40,749 nt of DNA from Syntrophaceae bacterium UBA7520 (lineage in GTDB: Bacteria; Desulfobacterota; Syntrophia; Syntrophales; Smithellaceae). The translations under genes were made by a program, and so were the position numbers. The notes under the pieces are model-generated. The model saw only the letters and a list, made by a program, of their open reading frames with translations, was not told the origin of the DNA and made no database searches. How positions within the stretch are numbered: position 1 is the stretch's first letter; each line of letters starts with the position of its first letter. The DNA lies in assembly GCA_002478265.1 (NCBI GenBank), contig DLNC01000020.1, positions 1-40,749 on the forward strand, given 5' to 3'. This document shows positions 32,767 through 40,749 of this stretch, piece after piece.

Positions 32767-34145
32767 TTATTAGCAAGGTAAAAAAAACAGTAAAAAAATA
32801 TTCTCTTCTAGAGCGTGGCGATAAAATTGTTGTGGCGCTATCGGGTGGTCCTGATTCCGTTGCGCTTATGGATGTCCTTGCCAAAATGGCTCCGGAGATG
32901 GATTTACAAATCATTGCCGCTCATTTTAACCATGAGTTACGCGGCAGGGAATCAGATGAGGACGAAATATTTTGCCGGCAATTGACGGAAAAGTATGATT
33001 TGCCTTTTCACGCCAGGCGAATGGATAGATCACTGAGAAAAAGGGGGGAATCACCCGAAGATTTTTATCGCCGGCAACGTTATCTTTTTTTGCAGGAGGC
33101 GGCGGAAAAATTTAAGGCGCAAAAAGTGGCGTTGGGGCATAATATGGAAGATCAGGCACAGACAATTTTAATGAGACTATTGCAGGGAAGTTCGCTGGAG
33201 GGGCTAAAAGGCATTCCACTTTTGCGCGAGGGCAGATTTATCCGACCGCTTATTGAGATTTCGCGTCCGGAGATCATGGAGTATCTCAAAAAAAACAATC
33301 TAGTATATCGCCAAGACAGCACAAATAAAAACACGCAATTTTTGCGCAACAAGATTCGGATTAAATTAATTCCTTTTCTGAAGAAAGAGTTCAATCCGCG
33401 CCTGGAAAATAGTTTGGCGCAGACAGCGGAAATACTCCGAAGGGAAAATGATTTTATAAAAAACTTTGTGGCGCAGGCGCTGCAGTCAGACTATATCCGG
33501 GTTAATGATGGTTCTTATCGCGTAGACATAGGCTGGTTGCGCGGCCTTCATCCCGCGATCAGATTCAGATTACTTAAGTCTTTTCTGGAGACGTTAAAGC
33601 CGGAAGAAAAGAGGTTTTCATTCGCTCATGTTGAAGCCCTGGATAAAATTATCGGCAATCAAAAGACGGGGAAAAAACTGAATCTACCGGGAATGTTGAG
33701 CGCTTTTATTGAATATAACCATTTATTTTTAGAAAACAAGCGGGACAATTTGTTTAAGCGCAATTATGAATATCCGCTTGCGGCAGATGGTGTTTTTTTC
33801 ATCCGTGAAAAAAACATCAATCTCTTTTTACAAAAAGTGAAGAGGGAGGACGTAGATTACAGCAGTCAAAATAAAATTTATCTGGATTTGGATAGATTAA
33901 GCCCGCCTTTGTGTATCCGCAACAGAAGAAACGGCGATTGGTTTGAACCGTTGGGCATGAAGGGATCCAAAAAAATTAAGGATTATTTCATCGACCGCAA
34001 AATTCCCCGCCGCTTGCGCGACTCCGTGATGCTTTTAGCCGACAGCTTGTCCGTGGTCTGGATTGAAGGAATGCATTTGAGTGAGAGGGCCAAAATTACG
34101 GATAACACAATAAATGTCTTGGAAATCACGTTTACAAAACCCTAA
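32763..34145 (+). CDS. tilS: tRNA(Ile)-lysidine synthase
   Basis: 460 aa. TilS attaches lysine to C34 of the CAU-anticodon tRNA-Ile so that it reads AUA; it is essential in most bacteria. The PP-loop is ALSGGPDSVAL (SGGPDS at 27-32), followed by HFNHELRG, GHNMEDQAQTILMRLLQGSSLEG and DSTNKNTQFLRNKIR, all family hallmarks. The C-terminal domain ends with WIEG-type VWIEGMHLSERAKIT. Length matches the two-domain C-terminal form. ATGA overlap with the upstream phosphatase gene; ftsH follows after 116 bases, a common neighbour. Confidence 0.94.
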   Translation: MIISKVKKTVKKYSLLERGDKIVVALSGGPDSVALMDVLAKMAPEMDLQIIAAHFNHELRGRESDEDEIFCRQLTEKYDLPFHARRMDRSLRKRGESPEDFYRRQRYLFLQEAAEKFKAQKVALGHNMEDQAQTILMRLLQGSSLEGLKGIPLLREGRFIRPLIEISRPEIMEYLKKNNLVYRQDSTNKNTQFLRNKIRIKLIPFLKKEFNPRLENSLAQTAEILRRENDFIKNFVAQALQSDYIRVNDGSYRVDIGWLRGLHPAIRFRLLKSFLETLKPEEKRFSFAHVEALDKIIGNQKTGKKLNLPGMLSAFIEYNHLFLENKRDNLFKRNYEYPLAADGVFFIREKNINLFLQKVKREDVDYSSQNKIYLDLDRLSPPLCIRNRRNGDWFEPLGMKGSKKIKDYFIDRKIPRRLRDSVMLLADSLSVVWIEGMHLSERAKITDNTINVLEITFTKP

Positions 34146-34261
34146 AAAGCAAGGCATTCGGCGAAAATTTGGCGACGCGCCTATCTGTAGAAAATATTTG
34201 AGTTAAAACAGATATTATTATAAAGAATGTAAAGATAATCAAAGAAAGCAAGGAGAAAATT

Positions 34262-36085
34262 TTGAATCAGTCTTCAAAAAATATAGCAGTAATCCTAACG
34301 ATGGTGCTCGTTTTTCTGCTCGTATGGCAGATTTTTAATCAGCAGAGAGCGGTGCCCAAGGATATTGTTTACTCGGAAATGCTGACATATCTGGAAAAAG
34401 GTGAGATCAGCGAAGTGACAATACAGGGCGAAACCATCAGCGGCAAGCTGACCAACGGCAATATGTTCATAACGTATGCTCCGAAAGATGATACGCTGGT
34501 GGCGCAATTAAGGGAAAAGAAAGTGAAAATAGCGGCGAAGCCGCATGAGGAGTCGCCGTGGTTCGCGATTTTCGTTAATTTCCTGCCGGTTTTACTGATT
34601 ATTGGCTTCTGGTTATTCATGATGCGGCAGATGCAGGCCGGCGGTGGCAAAGCTATGGCCTTTGGCAAAAGCCGGGCGCGGTTAATCACGGATAAATCCA
34701 AAAAAGTAACATTTGCCGACGTGGCGGGAATTGATGAAGCTAAGGCTGAGCTGGAAGAAGTCATTGACTTTCTGCGCGACCCCAAGAAATACACGAAACT
34801 GGGAGGTAGAATTCCCAAGGGGCTGCTGCTCGTGGGCCCTCCGGGCACGGGTAAGACCCTTCTGGCGCGGGCGATTGCCGGTGAAGCGGATGTGCCTTTC
34901 CTTAGTATCAGCGGTTCCGATTTTGTGGAGATGTTTGTCGGTGTTGGAGCTTCCCGCGTGCGGGATTTGTTCAGCCAGGCAAAAAAGAACGCCCCATGCA
35001 TCGTGTTTATTGACGAAATAGACGCGGTAGGGCGTCACCGCGGCGCCGGCCTGGGCGGAGGGCATGACGAAAGAGAGCAGACCCTCAACCAGCTTCTGGT
35101 GGAAATGGACGGTTTTGAATCCAATGAAGGTGTAATTCTCATTTCCGCGACCAACCGACCGGACGTGCTTGATCCGGCTCTTTTAAGGCCGGGCAGGTTT
35201 GACCGCCAGGTAATCGTGCCACTGCCGGATGTGAAGGGTAGGGAAAAAATATTTGAAGTTCACGCGCGCAACGCGCCTATCGCCGAAGACGTTAATTTTG
35301 CCGTCTTGGCCAGGGGAACGCCGGGAACCTCGGGCGCGGATATAGAAAATCTGATCAATGAAGCCGTGCTCAATGCCGCCCGCGCCAACCGCGATAAGGT
35401 GACCATGAGCGATTTCGAGTTTGCCAAAGACAAGATTCTGATGGGCACGGAACGCAAGAGCATGGTAATCAGCGAAAATGAAAAGCGCAACACCTCATAT
35501 CATGAAACGGGGCACGCGCTGGTGGCGCGTCTGATTCCGGGAACGGATCCGATTCATAAGGTGACGATCATTCCGCGTGGCCGGGCTTTGGGTTTGACGC
35601 AGCAATTGCCGATTGATGAAAAACATACGTATCCGCGCGATTATCTGGAGAAAAATATTTCCATATTGTTGGGCGGTCGCGCCGCAGAAGAGCTGGTGTT
35701 GCACGATTTTACCACCGGCGCGGGGAACGATATCGAACGGGCGACAAATTTGGCGCGGAAAATGGTTTGCGAATGGGGCATGAGCGAAAAACTTGGCCCG
35801 CTCAGCTACGGCAAAAAAGAAGAGCAAATATTTTTAGGGCGGGAATTTGCCACGCATAAAGACTACAGCGAAGAAACGGCTAAAAATATCGATGCCGAAA
35901 TCATGGCGGTGGTCATGCGCAACTATGACCGGGCAAAAAAGCTGCTGCAGGACCATATTGATATACTGCATAAAATAGCCGGGGAGCTTCTGGTGAAGGA
36001 AGTATTAAGCGGTCAGGAAATAGATGAACTTATTGGAGATGCCCTGCCGAAAAGCGAGTCCGTCGCCTATCCCGCTTTATCCTGA
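34262..36085 (+). CDS. ftsH: ATP-dependent zinc metalloprotease FtsH
   Basis: 607 aa membrane AAA protease that removes damaged membrane proteins and regulators. Two N-terminal membrane helices (about 9-26 and 100-122) flank a periplasmic domain. The AAA module has Walker A GPPGTGKT (192-199), IVFIDEIDAVGR as Walker B and the second-region-homology Arg finger region (ATNRPDVLDPALLRPGRFDR, not extended here). The zinc site HETGH (414-418) fits HExxH with Thr in place of the commoner Ala. The TTG start is supported by AAGGAG 7 bases upstream. Confidence 0.96.
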   Translation: MNQSSKNIAVILTMVLVFLLVWQIFNQQRAVPKDIVYSEMLTYLEKGEISEVTIQGETISGKLTNGNMFITYAPKDDTLVAQLREKKVKIAAKPHEESPWFAIFVNFLPVLLIIGFWLFMMRQMQAGGGKAMAFGKSRARLITDKSKKVTFADVAGIDEAKAELEEVIDFLRDPKKYTKLGGRIPKGLLLVGPPGTGKTLLARAIAGEADVPFLSISGSDFVEMFVGVGASRVRDLFSQAKKNAPCIVFIDEIDAVGRHRGAGLGGGHDEREQTLNQLLVEMDGFESNEGVILISATNRPDVLDPALLRPGRFDRQVIVPLPDVKGREKIFEVHARNAPIAEDVNFAVLARGTPGTSGADIENLINEAVLNAARANRDKVTMSDFEFAKDKILMGTERKSMVISENEKRNTSYHETGHALVARLIPGTDPIHKVTIIPRGRALGLTQQLPIDEKHTYPRDYLEKNISILLGGRAAEELVLHDFTTGAGNDIERATNLARKMVCEWGMSEKLGPLSYGKKEEQIFLGREFATHKDYSEETAKNIDAEIMAVVMRNYDRAKKLLQDHIDILHKIAGELLVKEVLSGQEIDELIGDALPKSESVAYPALS

Positions 36086-36149
36086 TGACTATCTGCCAAG
36101 GTGCGTTTGTATCCAGCATTGATTTGTGTTGTCACACAGGTGTGTTACC

Positions 36150-37343
36150 GTGAGAATAATTGACATTAATAATATTAATGAAGCAGCGGAAGTATTCACG
36201 AAAATCGGCGTGGACCATTACGGCATCGGCGCGATGGCGGCAAAAACCATCCATCTCAATATTTTTATTGAGAAACAACCCTGTAAAGTAGCAAACATCA
36301 TCAAACAAGAAATGTTATCCGTGGGCGGCGATGCCGCCGTGGCGCGCGGCAGTGTCGCCTGCTCACTGGAGGCAAGCGATATATTGCTCATGGGGACGCA
36401 GAAGCAAATCATGAAGCTCGCCGACAAGATTGAAAATCAGCCCTTCGGCCTAAATAAAATTGCCGCCGATTTAAGGCGACTTCTGCATAGTCAAGGCGAA
36501 AAAGAGTTTATTTTCAAAACAGCCCACCGTAAGATCAAAATCAGCGGCAGGACATTAATCATGGGCATCCTTAATGTAACGCCTGATTCCTTTTCCGATG
36601 GCGGATTATTTTTCGCGCAGGAAAAGGCGGTGGAAAGGGGTTTGGAGCTTGCGGCGCAAGGTGCAGACATTATCGATATCGGCGGGGAATCAACGCGCCC
36701 GGGGTCAAAAACGGTGCCGATGAACGTCGAGTTAAAGCGTGTTATACCGGTGATTGAATCATTGGCCAAAAAAATCAAAATACCAATCTCCATAGACACG
36801 AAAAAAGCCGTAGTTGCCGCGCGTGCGGTTGATGCCGGAGCGGAAATTGTAAACGATATAAGTGCGCTTGCCGCTGATAGAAAAATGGCCGGAACCGTCG
36901 CGCGGAAGAAGGCCGGACTGATTCTAATGCACATGCGGGGCACTCCGCAAACTATGCAAACAGGTGATTTGAGATATCATGACCTCATGGGCGAAATTGT
37001 TGCGTATCTGCGAAAAAGCATGCAAAAAGCCGTGAATGCGGGCGTGGAAAAAGAAAGCATTATTGTTGATCCCGGCATAGGTTTTGGCAAAACCGCTGAG
37101 GATAATTATCGGATAATCAGAAATTTATCCACGCTGAGAGCGTGCGGTGTTCCCATATTAATCGGAACTTCACGCAAATCGTTTATCGGCAGGATAACAC
37201 AAGAACAGCCGGCGGATAGAAGCGAAGGCACGGCGGCGACAGTTGCCGCCGCGATAATGAACGGAGCCAATATTTTGCGCGTTCATGATGTGGCAGCCAT
37301 GAAAAAAGTTGCCGCTGTCACGGACGCGATTGTTTACGCCTGA
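36150..37343 (+). CDS. folP: Dihydropteroate synthase with N-terminal extension
   Basis: 397 aa from the GTG at 36150, well above the usual 270-280. The C-terminal 270 residues are the DHPS TIM barrel: MGILNVTPDSFSDGG, DIGGESTRPGS and the late RVHDV. It joins p-aminobenzoate to the pterin pyrophosphate in folate synthesis. The first 130 residues (with KIGVDHYGIGAM, VGGDAAVARGSV and FGLNKIAADL) are a separate conserved block found on the DHPS of many deltaproteobacteria and some other bacteria; its role is unclear to me. A GTG at 36126 is an alternative start; AGGTG (36138-36142) is spaced better for 36150. It follows ftsH by 64 bases. Confidence 0.9.
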   Translation: MRIIDINNINEAAEVFTKIGVDHYGIGAMAAKTIHLNIFIEKQPCKVANIIKQEMLSVGGDAAVARGSVACSLEASDILLMGTQKQIMKLADKIENQPFGLNKIAADLRRLLHSQGEKEFIFKTAHRKIKISGRTLIMGILNVTPDSFSDGGLFFAQEKAVERGLELAAQGADIIDIGGESTRPGSKTVPMNVELKRVIPVIESLAKKIKIPISIDTKKAVVAARAVDAGAEIVNDISALAADRKMAGTVARKKAGLILMHMRGTPQTMQTGDLRYHDLMGEIVAYLRKSMQKAVNAGVEKESIIVDPGIGFGKTAEDNYRIIRNLSTLRACGVPILIGTSRKSFIGRITQEQPADRSEGTAATVAAAIMNGANILRVHDVAAMKKVAAVTDAIVYA

Positions 37344-37355
37344 GCGGAGATAGTG

Positions 37356-37736
37356 ATGATTTATGGGATCGGCATAGACCTGGTGGAAAACGACAGGATT
37401 GAGAAAATAATCGCTAAGTGGGGCGGAAAATTTCTTGAGCGTGTGTTTTGTGAAAACGAGATAAAATATTGCGCCAGGCATGTTCAGTTCTCCCTTCATT
37501 ACGCGGCAAGATTCGCGGCCAAGGAGTCATTTTTGAAGGCGCTCGGCATTGGCATGGGCCGGGGCGTGCACTTGAAAGACGTGGAGGTGACTCATAACGA
37601 ACAGGGTAAGCCAATTATTATCACCCATAATCAGGCCGCCCTTCAGCTGAAAAAAAATAAAATAGCAAAAATTCATTTGAGCATTACCCATACCAAAACT
37701 TACGCCGCCGCTTTTCTGATATTGGAAAAAGGATGA
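37356..37736 (+). CDS. acpS: Holo-[acyl-carrier-protein] synthase
   Basis: 126 aa. AcpS moves the phosphopantetheine arm from CoA to apo-ACP, needed for fatty acid synthesis. IYGIGIDLVENDRI at the N-terminus holds the Mg-binding Asp, RFAAKESFLKALG carries the catalytic Glu/Lys block, and LSITHTKTYAAAFLIL closes the fold. ATG 37356 is chosen over GTG 37353 because GGAG (37346-37349) is 6 bases before it. It starts 12 bases after folP. Confidence 0.94.
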   Translation: MIYGIGIDLVENDRIEKIIAKWGGKFLERVFCENEIKYCARHVQFSLHYAARFAAKESFLKALGIGMGRGVHLKDVEVTHNEQGKPIIITHNQAALQLKKNKIAKIHLSITHTKTYAAAFLILEKG

Positions 37737-37758
37737 TATTTATATTAAACTATGTTCA

Positions 37759-38247
37759 ATGGTTAAGAAAAAGCAGCAGATAGAAATAATTTCATCAAGC
37801 GCGCGGCAGACGGCAAAAATAGCGTCGGATATTGGCGGGAAATTAAAAAAAGGAGATATCCTGGCTTTATCCGGAGAGCTTGGTTCCGGCAAGACCTGCT
37901 TCACCGCCGGTTTGGCCGAAGGCCTGGGAATAGGGGCGCAATACAAAGTTGCCAGCCCGACGTTTACCTTAATCAATGAATATCCCGGTAGGTGCAAACT
38001 TTATCATTTTGATGTATATCGTTTAAACCGTCCCGAAGAGCTGGAAGAGTTGGGTTATGAGGAGATTTTTTATGGTGACGGAGTTGTGGTAATCGAATGG
38101 GCGGAAAAAATTGAGAAGATTCTCCCGGATGATGTTATCTGGATAAAGTTTGAATATATTGAAGAAAACAAAAGAAAAATAATTATAAGCGGAGCGGCAC
38201 AAAAAATGGATGAACTGGCGCGAGAAGTGAAAACGGAGGTTGGCTAA
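37759..38247 (+). CDS. tsaE: tRNA threonylcarbamoyladenosine biosynthesis ATPase TsaE
   Basis: 162 aa. TsaE is the ATPase that works with TsaB and TsaD to make t6A37 in tRNAs reading ANN codons. The P-loop is SGELGSGKT, followed by VASPTFTLINEYPG and HFDVYRLNRPEELEELGYEEIF, then VVVIEWAEK, all diagnostic. The ribosome site is poor. In related genomes an nnrD/nnrE gene often separates acpS and tsaE; here it is missing. Its stop codon lies one base before the lysC start. Confidence 0.93.
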   Translation: MVKKKQQIEIISSSARQTAKIASDIGGKLKKGDILALSGELGSGKTCFTAGLAEGLGIGAQYKVASPTFTLINEYPGRCKLYHFDVYRLNRPEELEELGYEEIFYGDGVVVIEWAEKIEKILPDDVIWIKFEYIEENKRKIIISGAAQKMDELAREVKTEVG

Positions 38248-38248
38248 A

Positions 38249-39469
38249 ATGGCTTTGGTAGTGCAGAAATTCGGCGGCACGTCGGTGGCAAATATCGAAA
38301 AGATAAAAAACGTGGCGAAGAAGGTAATCAGGGAGAGGGAAAAGGGCAATGATGTTGTCGTTGTGCTCTCGGCGATGGCTGGTGAGACAGACCGCCTGAT
38401 CAATCTGGCAAACGCCGCCGCTGACTCGCCTGACGGCAGGGAATACGACTCTTTGATATCCACAGGCGAACAGGTGACAGTCACGCTTTTGGCGATTGTT
38501 TTAATTTCCATGGGCTTCAAGGCGAAATCATTTCTGGGATTTCAGGTGAAAATAAACACGGATCAGGCATATAAAAAAGCCCGAATAAAAGGCATTGACC
38601 CGCAGGCAATCCAAGAGGAGCTTAAAAAAGGGACAATTGTAGTCGTGGCGGGTTTTCAGGGAGTGGATGAGGAAAACAATATTACCACTCTGGGACGGGG
38701 TGGTTCCGACACGAGCGCAGTAGCGCTTGCTGCTGCCCTTAAGGCCGATCAGTGTGATATATATACAGACGTGGACGGCGTGTATACAACCGACCCGAAT
38801 GTTTGCGATAGAGCCCGCAGGCTTGAAAAAATATCTTATGATGAAATGTTGGAAATGGCCATGACCGGCGCCAAGGTGCTCCAGCCGCGTTCGGTGGAGA
38901 TGGCGAAAAAATATGATGTGCCGGTGTATGTAAAATCAACCTTTACTGATGAAGGGGGGACTTTGGTGACCAAGGAGGATAAGGATATGGAAAAAGAAAT
39001 TGTTTCGGGAATCACTTACGACAGAGATCAGGCCAAGATAACGGTTGTTCATGTTCCGGATAAGCCCGGTATAGCTGCGGCGTTGTTTTCACCGCTTTCC
39101 GATAAAAATATCAACGTGGATATGATTATTCAGAACGCTAGCCTGGAAGGATTCACTGATCTTACTTTTACTGTTTCCAAAAAGGATTTGAAAGAAGCGC
39201 AGAAGATTGTTGAAAACACGGCCAGGCAGATAGGCGCGAAAAAAGTGGAAGTTGACGATGAAGTGGCGAAAGTATCTATTATTGGGGTAGGAATGGCCAG
39301 TCACTCAGGCGTGGCGGCAAAAATGTTTTCCACCCTAGCCAATGAAGGCGTGAACATTATGATGATCAGCACCTCAGAAATAAAAATATCCTGTGTTATT
39401 CAGAGAAAATACACAGAGCTTGCTGTTTCGGTGCTTCACGATGCATTCGGTCTGGAGAAGAAAAAATAA
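38249..39469 (+). CDS. lysC: Aspartate kinase
   Basis: 406 aa. LysC phosphorylates aspartate, the first step to Lys, Thr, Met and diaminopimelate. The kinase domain has VQKFGGTSVA, then TLGRGGSDTSAVALAAAL and YTDVDGVYTTDP. Two C-terminal ACT domains (about 265-335 and 340-400) provide feedback control, the second with VNIMMISTSEIKISCVI. The start is ATG 38249, 9 bases after GGAGG; a TTG at 38240 would leave no room for the ribosome site. Confidence 0.95.
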   Translation: MALVVQKFGGTSVANIEKIKNVAKKVIREREKGNDVVVVLSAMAGETDRLINLANAAADSPDGREYDSLISTGEQVTVTLLAIVLISMGFKAKSFLGFQVKINTDQAYKKARIKGIDPQAIQEELKKGTIVVVAGFQGVDEENNITTLGRGGSDTSAVALAAALKADQCDIYTDVDGVYTTDPNVCDRARRLEKISYDEMLEMAMTGAKVLQPRSVEMAKKYDVPVYVKSTFTDEGGTLVTKEDKDMEKEIVSGITYDRDQAKITVVHVPDKPGIAAALFSPLSDKNINVDMIIQNASLEGFTDLTFTVSKKDLKEAQKIVENTARQIGAKKVEVDDEVAKVSIIGVGMASHSGVAAKMFSTLANEGVNIMMISTSEIKISCVIQRKYTELAVSVLHDAFGLEKKK

Positions 39470-40037
39470 CGGGAAAATAATTCCGGAAAATCAACTGGGG
39501 GGTTTAGCTGCCTTTAGTTTGTTAATGGCGGTTATCCCCCTTTTTTGTTTTTTCTATACGTTTAATTTCGGCTATCACGTGCCCGATCATCTGGATGAGC
39601 ATCATGGTGCGCAGCCGATAGAAATAGTTACGCGGGACGGCCGGGGGGAAATTTATTTTTTTGCCGATGGAACTTCCGCCAGAGAGTTTTGGGCACAGGT
39701 TGGCTATAGCATCGAACAAATGCCTGATTATCCTCTCCGGGCCGGCATGAAAATAATTGTCAACGGAAAATATCCCGGTGAAAGCGTAGCATTTTCACAA
39801 ATGGATGCGTCCAAGAAACTGGCTTTGGGCCTGCCTTTAGATATTAATAAGGCGACAAAGGAAGATCTTATCTTAATCAGCGGCATTGGCGAGGCGACCG
39901 CGGAAAAGATAATCACCCTGCGCGCTCAATTGGGCGGTTTTACGAAGCTGGAGGATTTAATGAAAATCAAAGGGATTAAGGAGAAAAGACTGTCAAAGTT
40001 CAGAAATTATCTTTATGTTGAACAAGGTCGTCAATAG
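39441..40037 (+). CDS. Membrane-anchored helix-hairpin-helix protein (ComEA-like)
   Basis: 198 aa from ATG 39441. A basic start (WRRKNNGK) and one membrane helix (about 24-44) are followed by a beta-rich periplasmic region (about 60-125) resembling a SLBB-like segment (IEQMPDYPLRAGMKIIVNGK). The C-terminus is a double HhH domain (about 133-195): DINKATKEDLILISGIGEATAEKII, quoted in part, and FTKLEDLMKIKGIKEKRL. ComEA proteins bind DNA in the periplasm during natural uptake, pulled in by a type IV pilus. The gene overlaps the end of lysC by 29 bases; a later ATG (39525) would cut into the helix. Function as a DNA receptor is inference. Confidence 0.72.
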   Translation: MHSVWRRKNNGKIIPENQLGGLAAFSLLMAVIPLFCFFYTFNFGYHVPDHLDEHHGAQPIEIVTRDGRGEIYFFADGTSAREFWAQVGYSIEQMPDYPLRAGMKIIVNGKYPGESVAFSQMDASKKLALGLPLDINKATKEDLILISGIGEATAEKIITLRAQLGGFTKLEDLMKIKGIKEKRLSKFRNYLYVEQGRQ

Positions 40038-40040
40038 GTT

Positions 40041-40676
40041 CTATCTTTTTCTGAAATCATCGTAATAACTCAGAACACGCTTGATATAATTTTGCGTTTC
40101 GCGGAAAGGCGGAACGCTGTTGTTGTATTTGGCGACGGCGGTTTCGCCAGCATTATAGGCGGCCAGAGCCAGTTGTAAATCTCCGCGATAGGTATTGAGA
40201 AGATAGCGCAGATAACGCACGCCCCCTTCAATATTGTTTTCCGGATGAAACACATCTTCAACCTGCAAGGCATACGCGGTGGCCGGCATTAATTGCATCA
40301 AACCCTGAGCCCCGACCGGAGATACCGCCTGGTGGTTGAAGTTTGATTCCGCCTTTATTACCGCCTTGATCAAGGCCTGATCGATTTTGTATTTATTGGC
40401 GGCTTTGGTAATCAGATGATCATACTTGTTGACATCGATATCGGAGTTGAAATGAATCCTTTTTTCCTTGAGAATCAGCACATACTTAGCGTTCGGAATG
40501 GAGGGAACGTTGGTCAGGTGCAAAACACCGTCCTCATCCACGTATTTATAGATATCCGCGCCGGCGGGTGTGGATGTTGCTGCCGTAGCTATAAACAGCA
40601 TTGCCGCGGTAAAAAATAGCTTATAAAACAGAGTTCTTGAATTGTTGCTGTGCAAAGTGCGCGATCTTTTCTGCAT
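40041..40676 (-). CDS. Lytic transglycosylase (SLT/Slt70-like) with DUF4124 domain
   Basis: 211 aa from ATG 40676. A signal peptide ends near PAGA^DIY. A DUF4124 domain follows (ADIYKYVDEDGVLHLTN), then a goose-lysozyme-type SLT domain with catalytic Glu in AVIKAESNFN, then GAQGLMQLMPATA and ALAAYNAGETAVAKY, all standard. It cleaves peptidoglycan, leaving 1,6-anhydromuramyl ends, and may open the wall for secretion or pilus machines. A more upstream ATG (40697) falls inside the predicted promoter spacer, so 40676 is preferred. Convergent with the ComEA-like gene, only 3 bases between the stops and no terminator between them. Confidence 0.9.
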   Translation of the reverse strand: MQKRSRTLHSNNSRTLFYKLFFTAAMLFIATAATSTPAGADIYKYVDEDGVLHLTNVPSIPNAKYVLILKEKRIHFNSDIDVNKYDHLITKAANKYKIDQALIKAVIKAESNFNHQAVSPVGAQGLMQLMPATAYALQVEDVFHPENNIEGGVRYLRYLLNTYRGDLQLALAAYNAGETAVAKYNNSVPPFRETQNYIKRVLSYYDDFRKR

Positions 40677-40682
40677 TTCTAT

Positions 40683-40711
40683 ATTATATAAAATCATTAT
40701 TTATTCTTCAA
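40683..40711 (-). promoter_or_regulatory. Sigma-70 promoter of the lytic transglycosylase gene
   Basis: On the minus strand, TTGAAG (40711-40706) is followed by a 17-base spacer and a perfect TATAAT (40688-40683). The expected transcription start is about 6 bases further, next to the ATG at 40676, so the mRNA would have almost no leader. Confidence 0.55.
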
Positions 40712-40749
40712 GAATATTTTAAGGCCGTGTAAGCAGCAAATGATTTGTC

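Overview
The window reads as chromosomal DNA from a Gram-negative bacterium of moderate GC content. It is most likely a deltaproteobacterium (Desulfobacterota), perhaps of the Syntrophus/Smithella type. That placement is inference: it rests on a pilus secretin and SurA-like lipoprotein (an outer membrane), the ftsH-folP-acpS-tsaE-lysC gene order, the DUF2520-panB pair, frequent TTG starts, and very AT-rich spacers between moderate-GC genes. No 16S gene or other direct taxonomic marker is present.

Layout. (a) 1-195: the end of a tRNA cluster (tRNA-Gly, tRNA-Cys) closed by a terminator. (b) 442-19515: one long plus-strand locus for an MSHA-like type IV pilus. It begins with the assembly machine: a PilM-PilN fusion, PilO-like, PilP/MshK-like, secretin, a MshM/ExeA-like ATPase with a peptidoglycan-binding-like tail, a MshE-type ATPase with duplicated c-di-GMP-binding motifs, and a PilC/GspF platform. 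Next come a membrane-anchored sigma-54 activator and two tandem major-pilin paralogues, the first behind a good sigma-54 promoter. A regulatory block follows: an ECF sigma factor, a membrane HD-GYP protein and a four-helix membrane protein that may be its anti-sigma factor. The locus ends with four minor pilins in H-I-J-K/PilX order, a large secreted lectin/BACON/Ig-like protein that is a good tip-adhesin candidate, and a short secreted paralogue of it. (c) 19607-25232: an HD phosphohydrolase, leucyl aminopeptidase, an OppD/OppF pair without permeases, an alpha/beta hydrolase and a cold-shock protein. (d) 25293-32014: a MATE transporter (minus strand), miaA with an overlapping glycosyltransferase gene, a parvulin lipoprotein, and a minus-strand DUF2520-panB operon. 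(e) 32116-40676: a housekeeping run of a phosphoglycolate-phosphatase-like gene, tilS, ftsH, folP, acpS, tsaE, lysC and a ComEA-like HhH protein, facing a minus-strand lytic transglycosylase.

How it may work together (inference). The assembly ATPase appears built to sense c-di-GMP, and a possible c-di-GMP phosphodiesterase (HD-GYP) sits in the same locus. Major-pilin expression looks controlled by sigma-54 plus the adjacent membrane activator. The second pilin shares a transcript-like arrangement with an ECF sigma factor. The minor pilins and the lectin-like protein would form the pilus tip. No prepilin peptidase or PilT retraction ATPase is present, so both must be encoded elsewhere. No transposase, integrase, phage gene or CRISPR array was seen.
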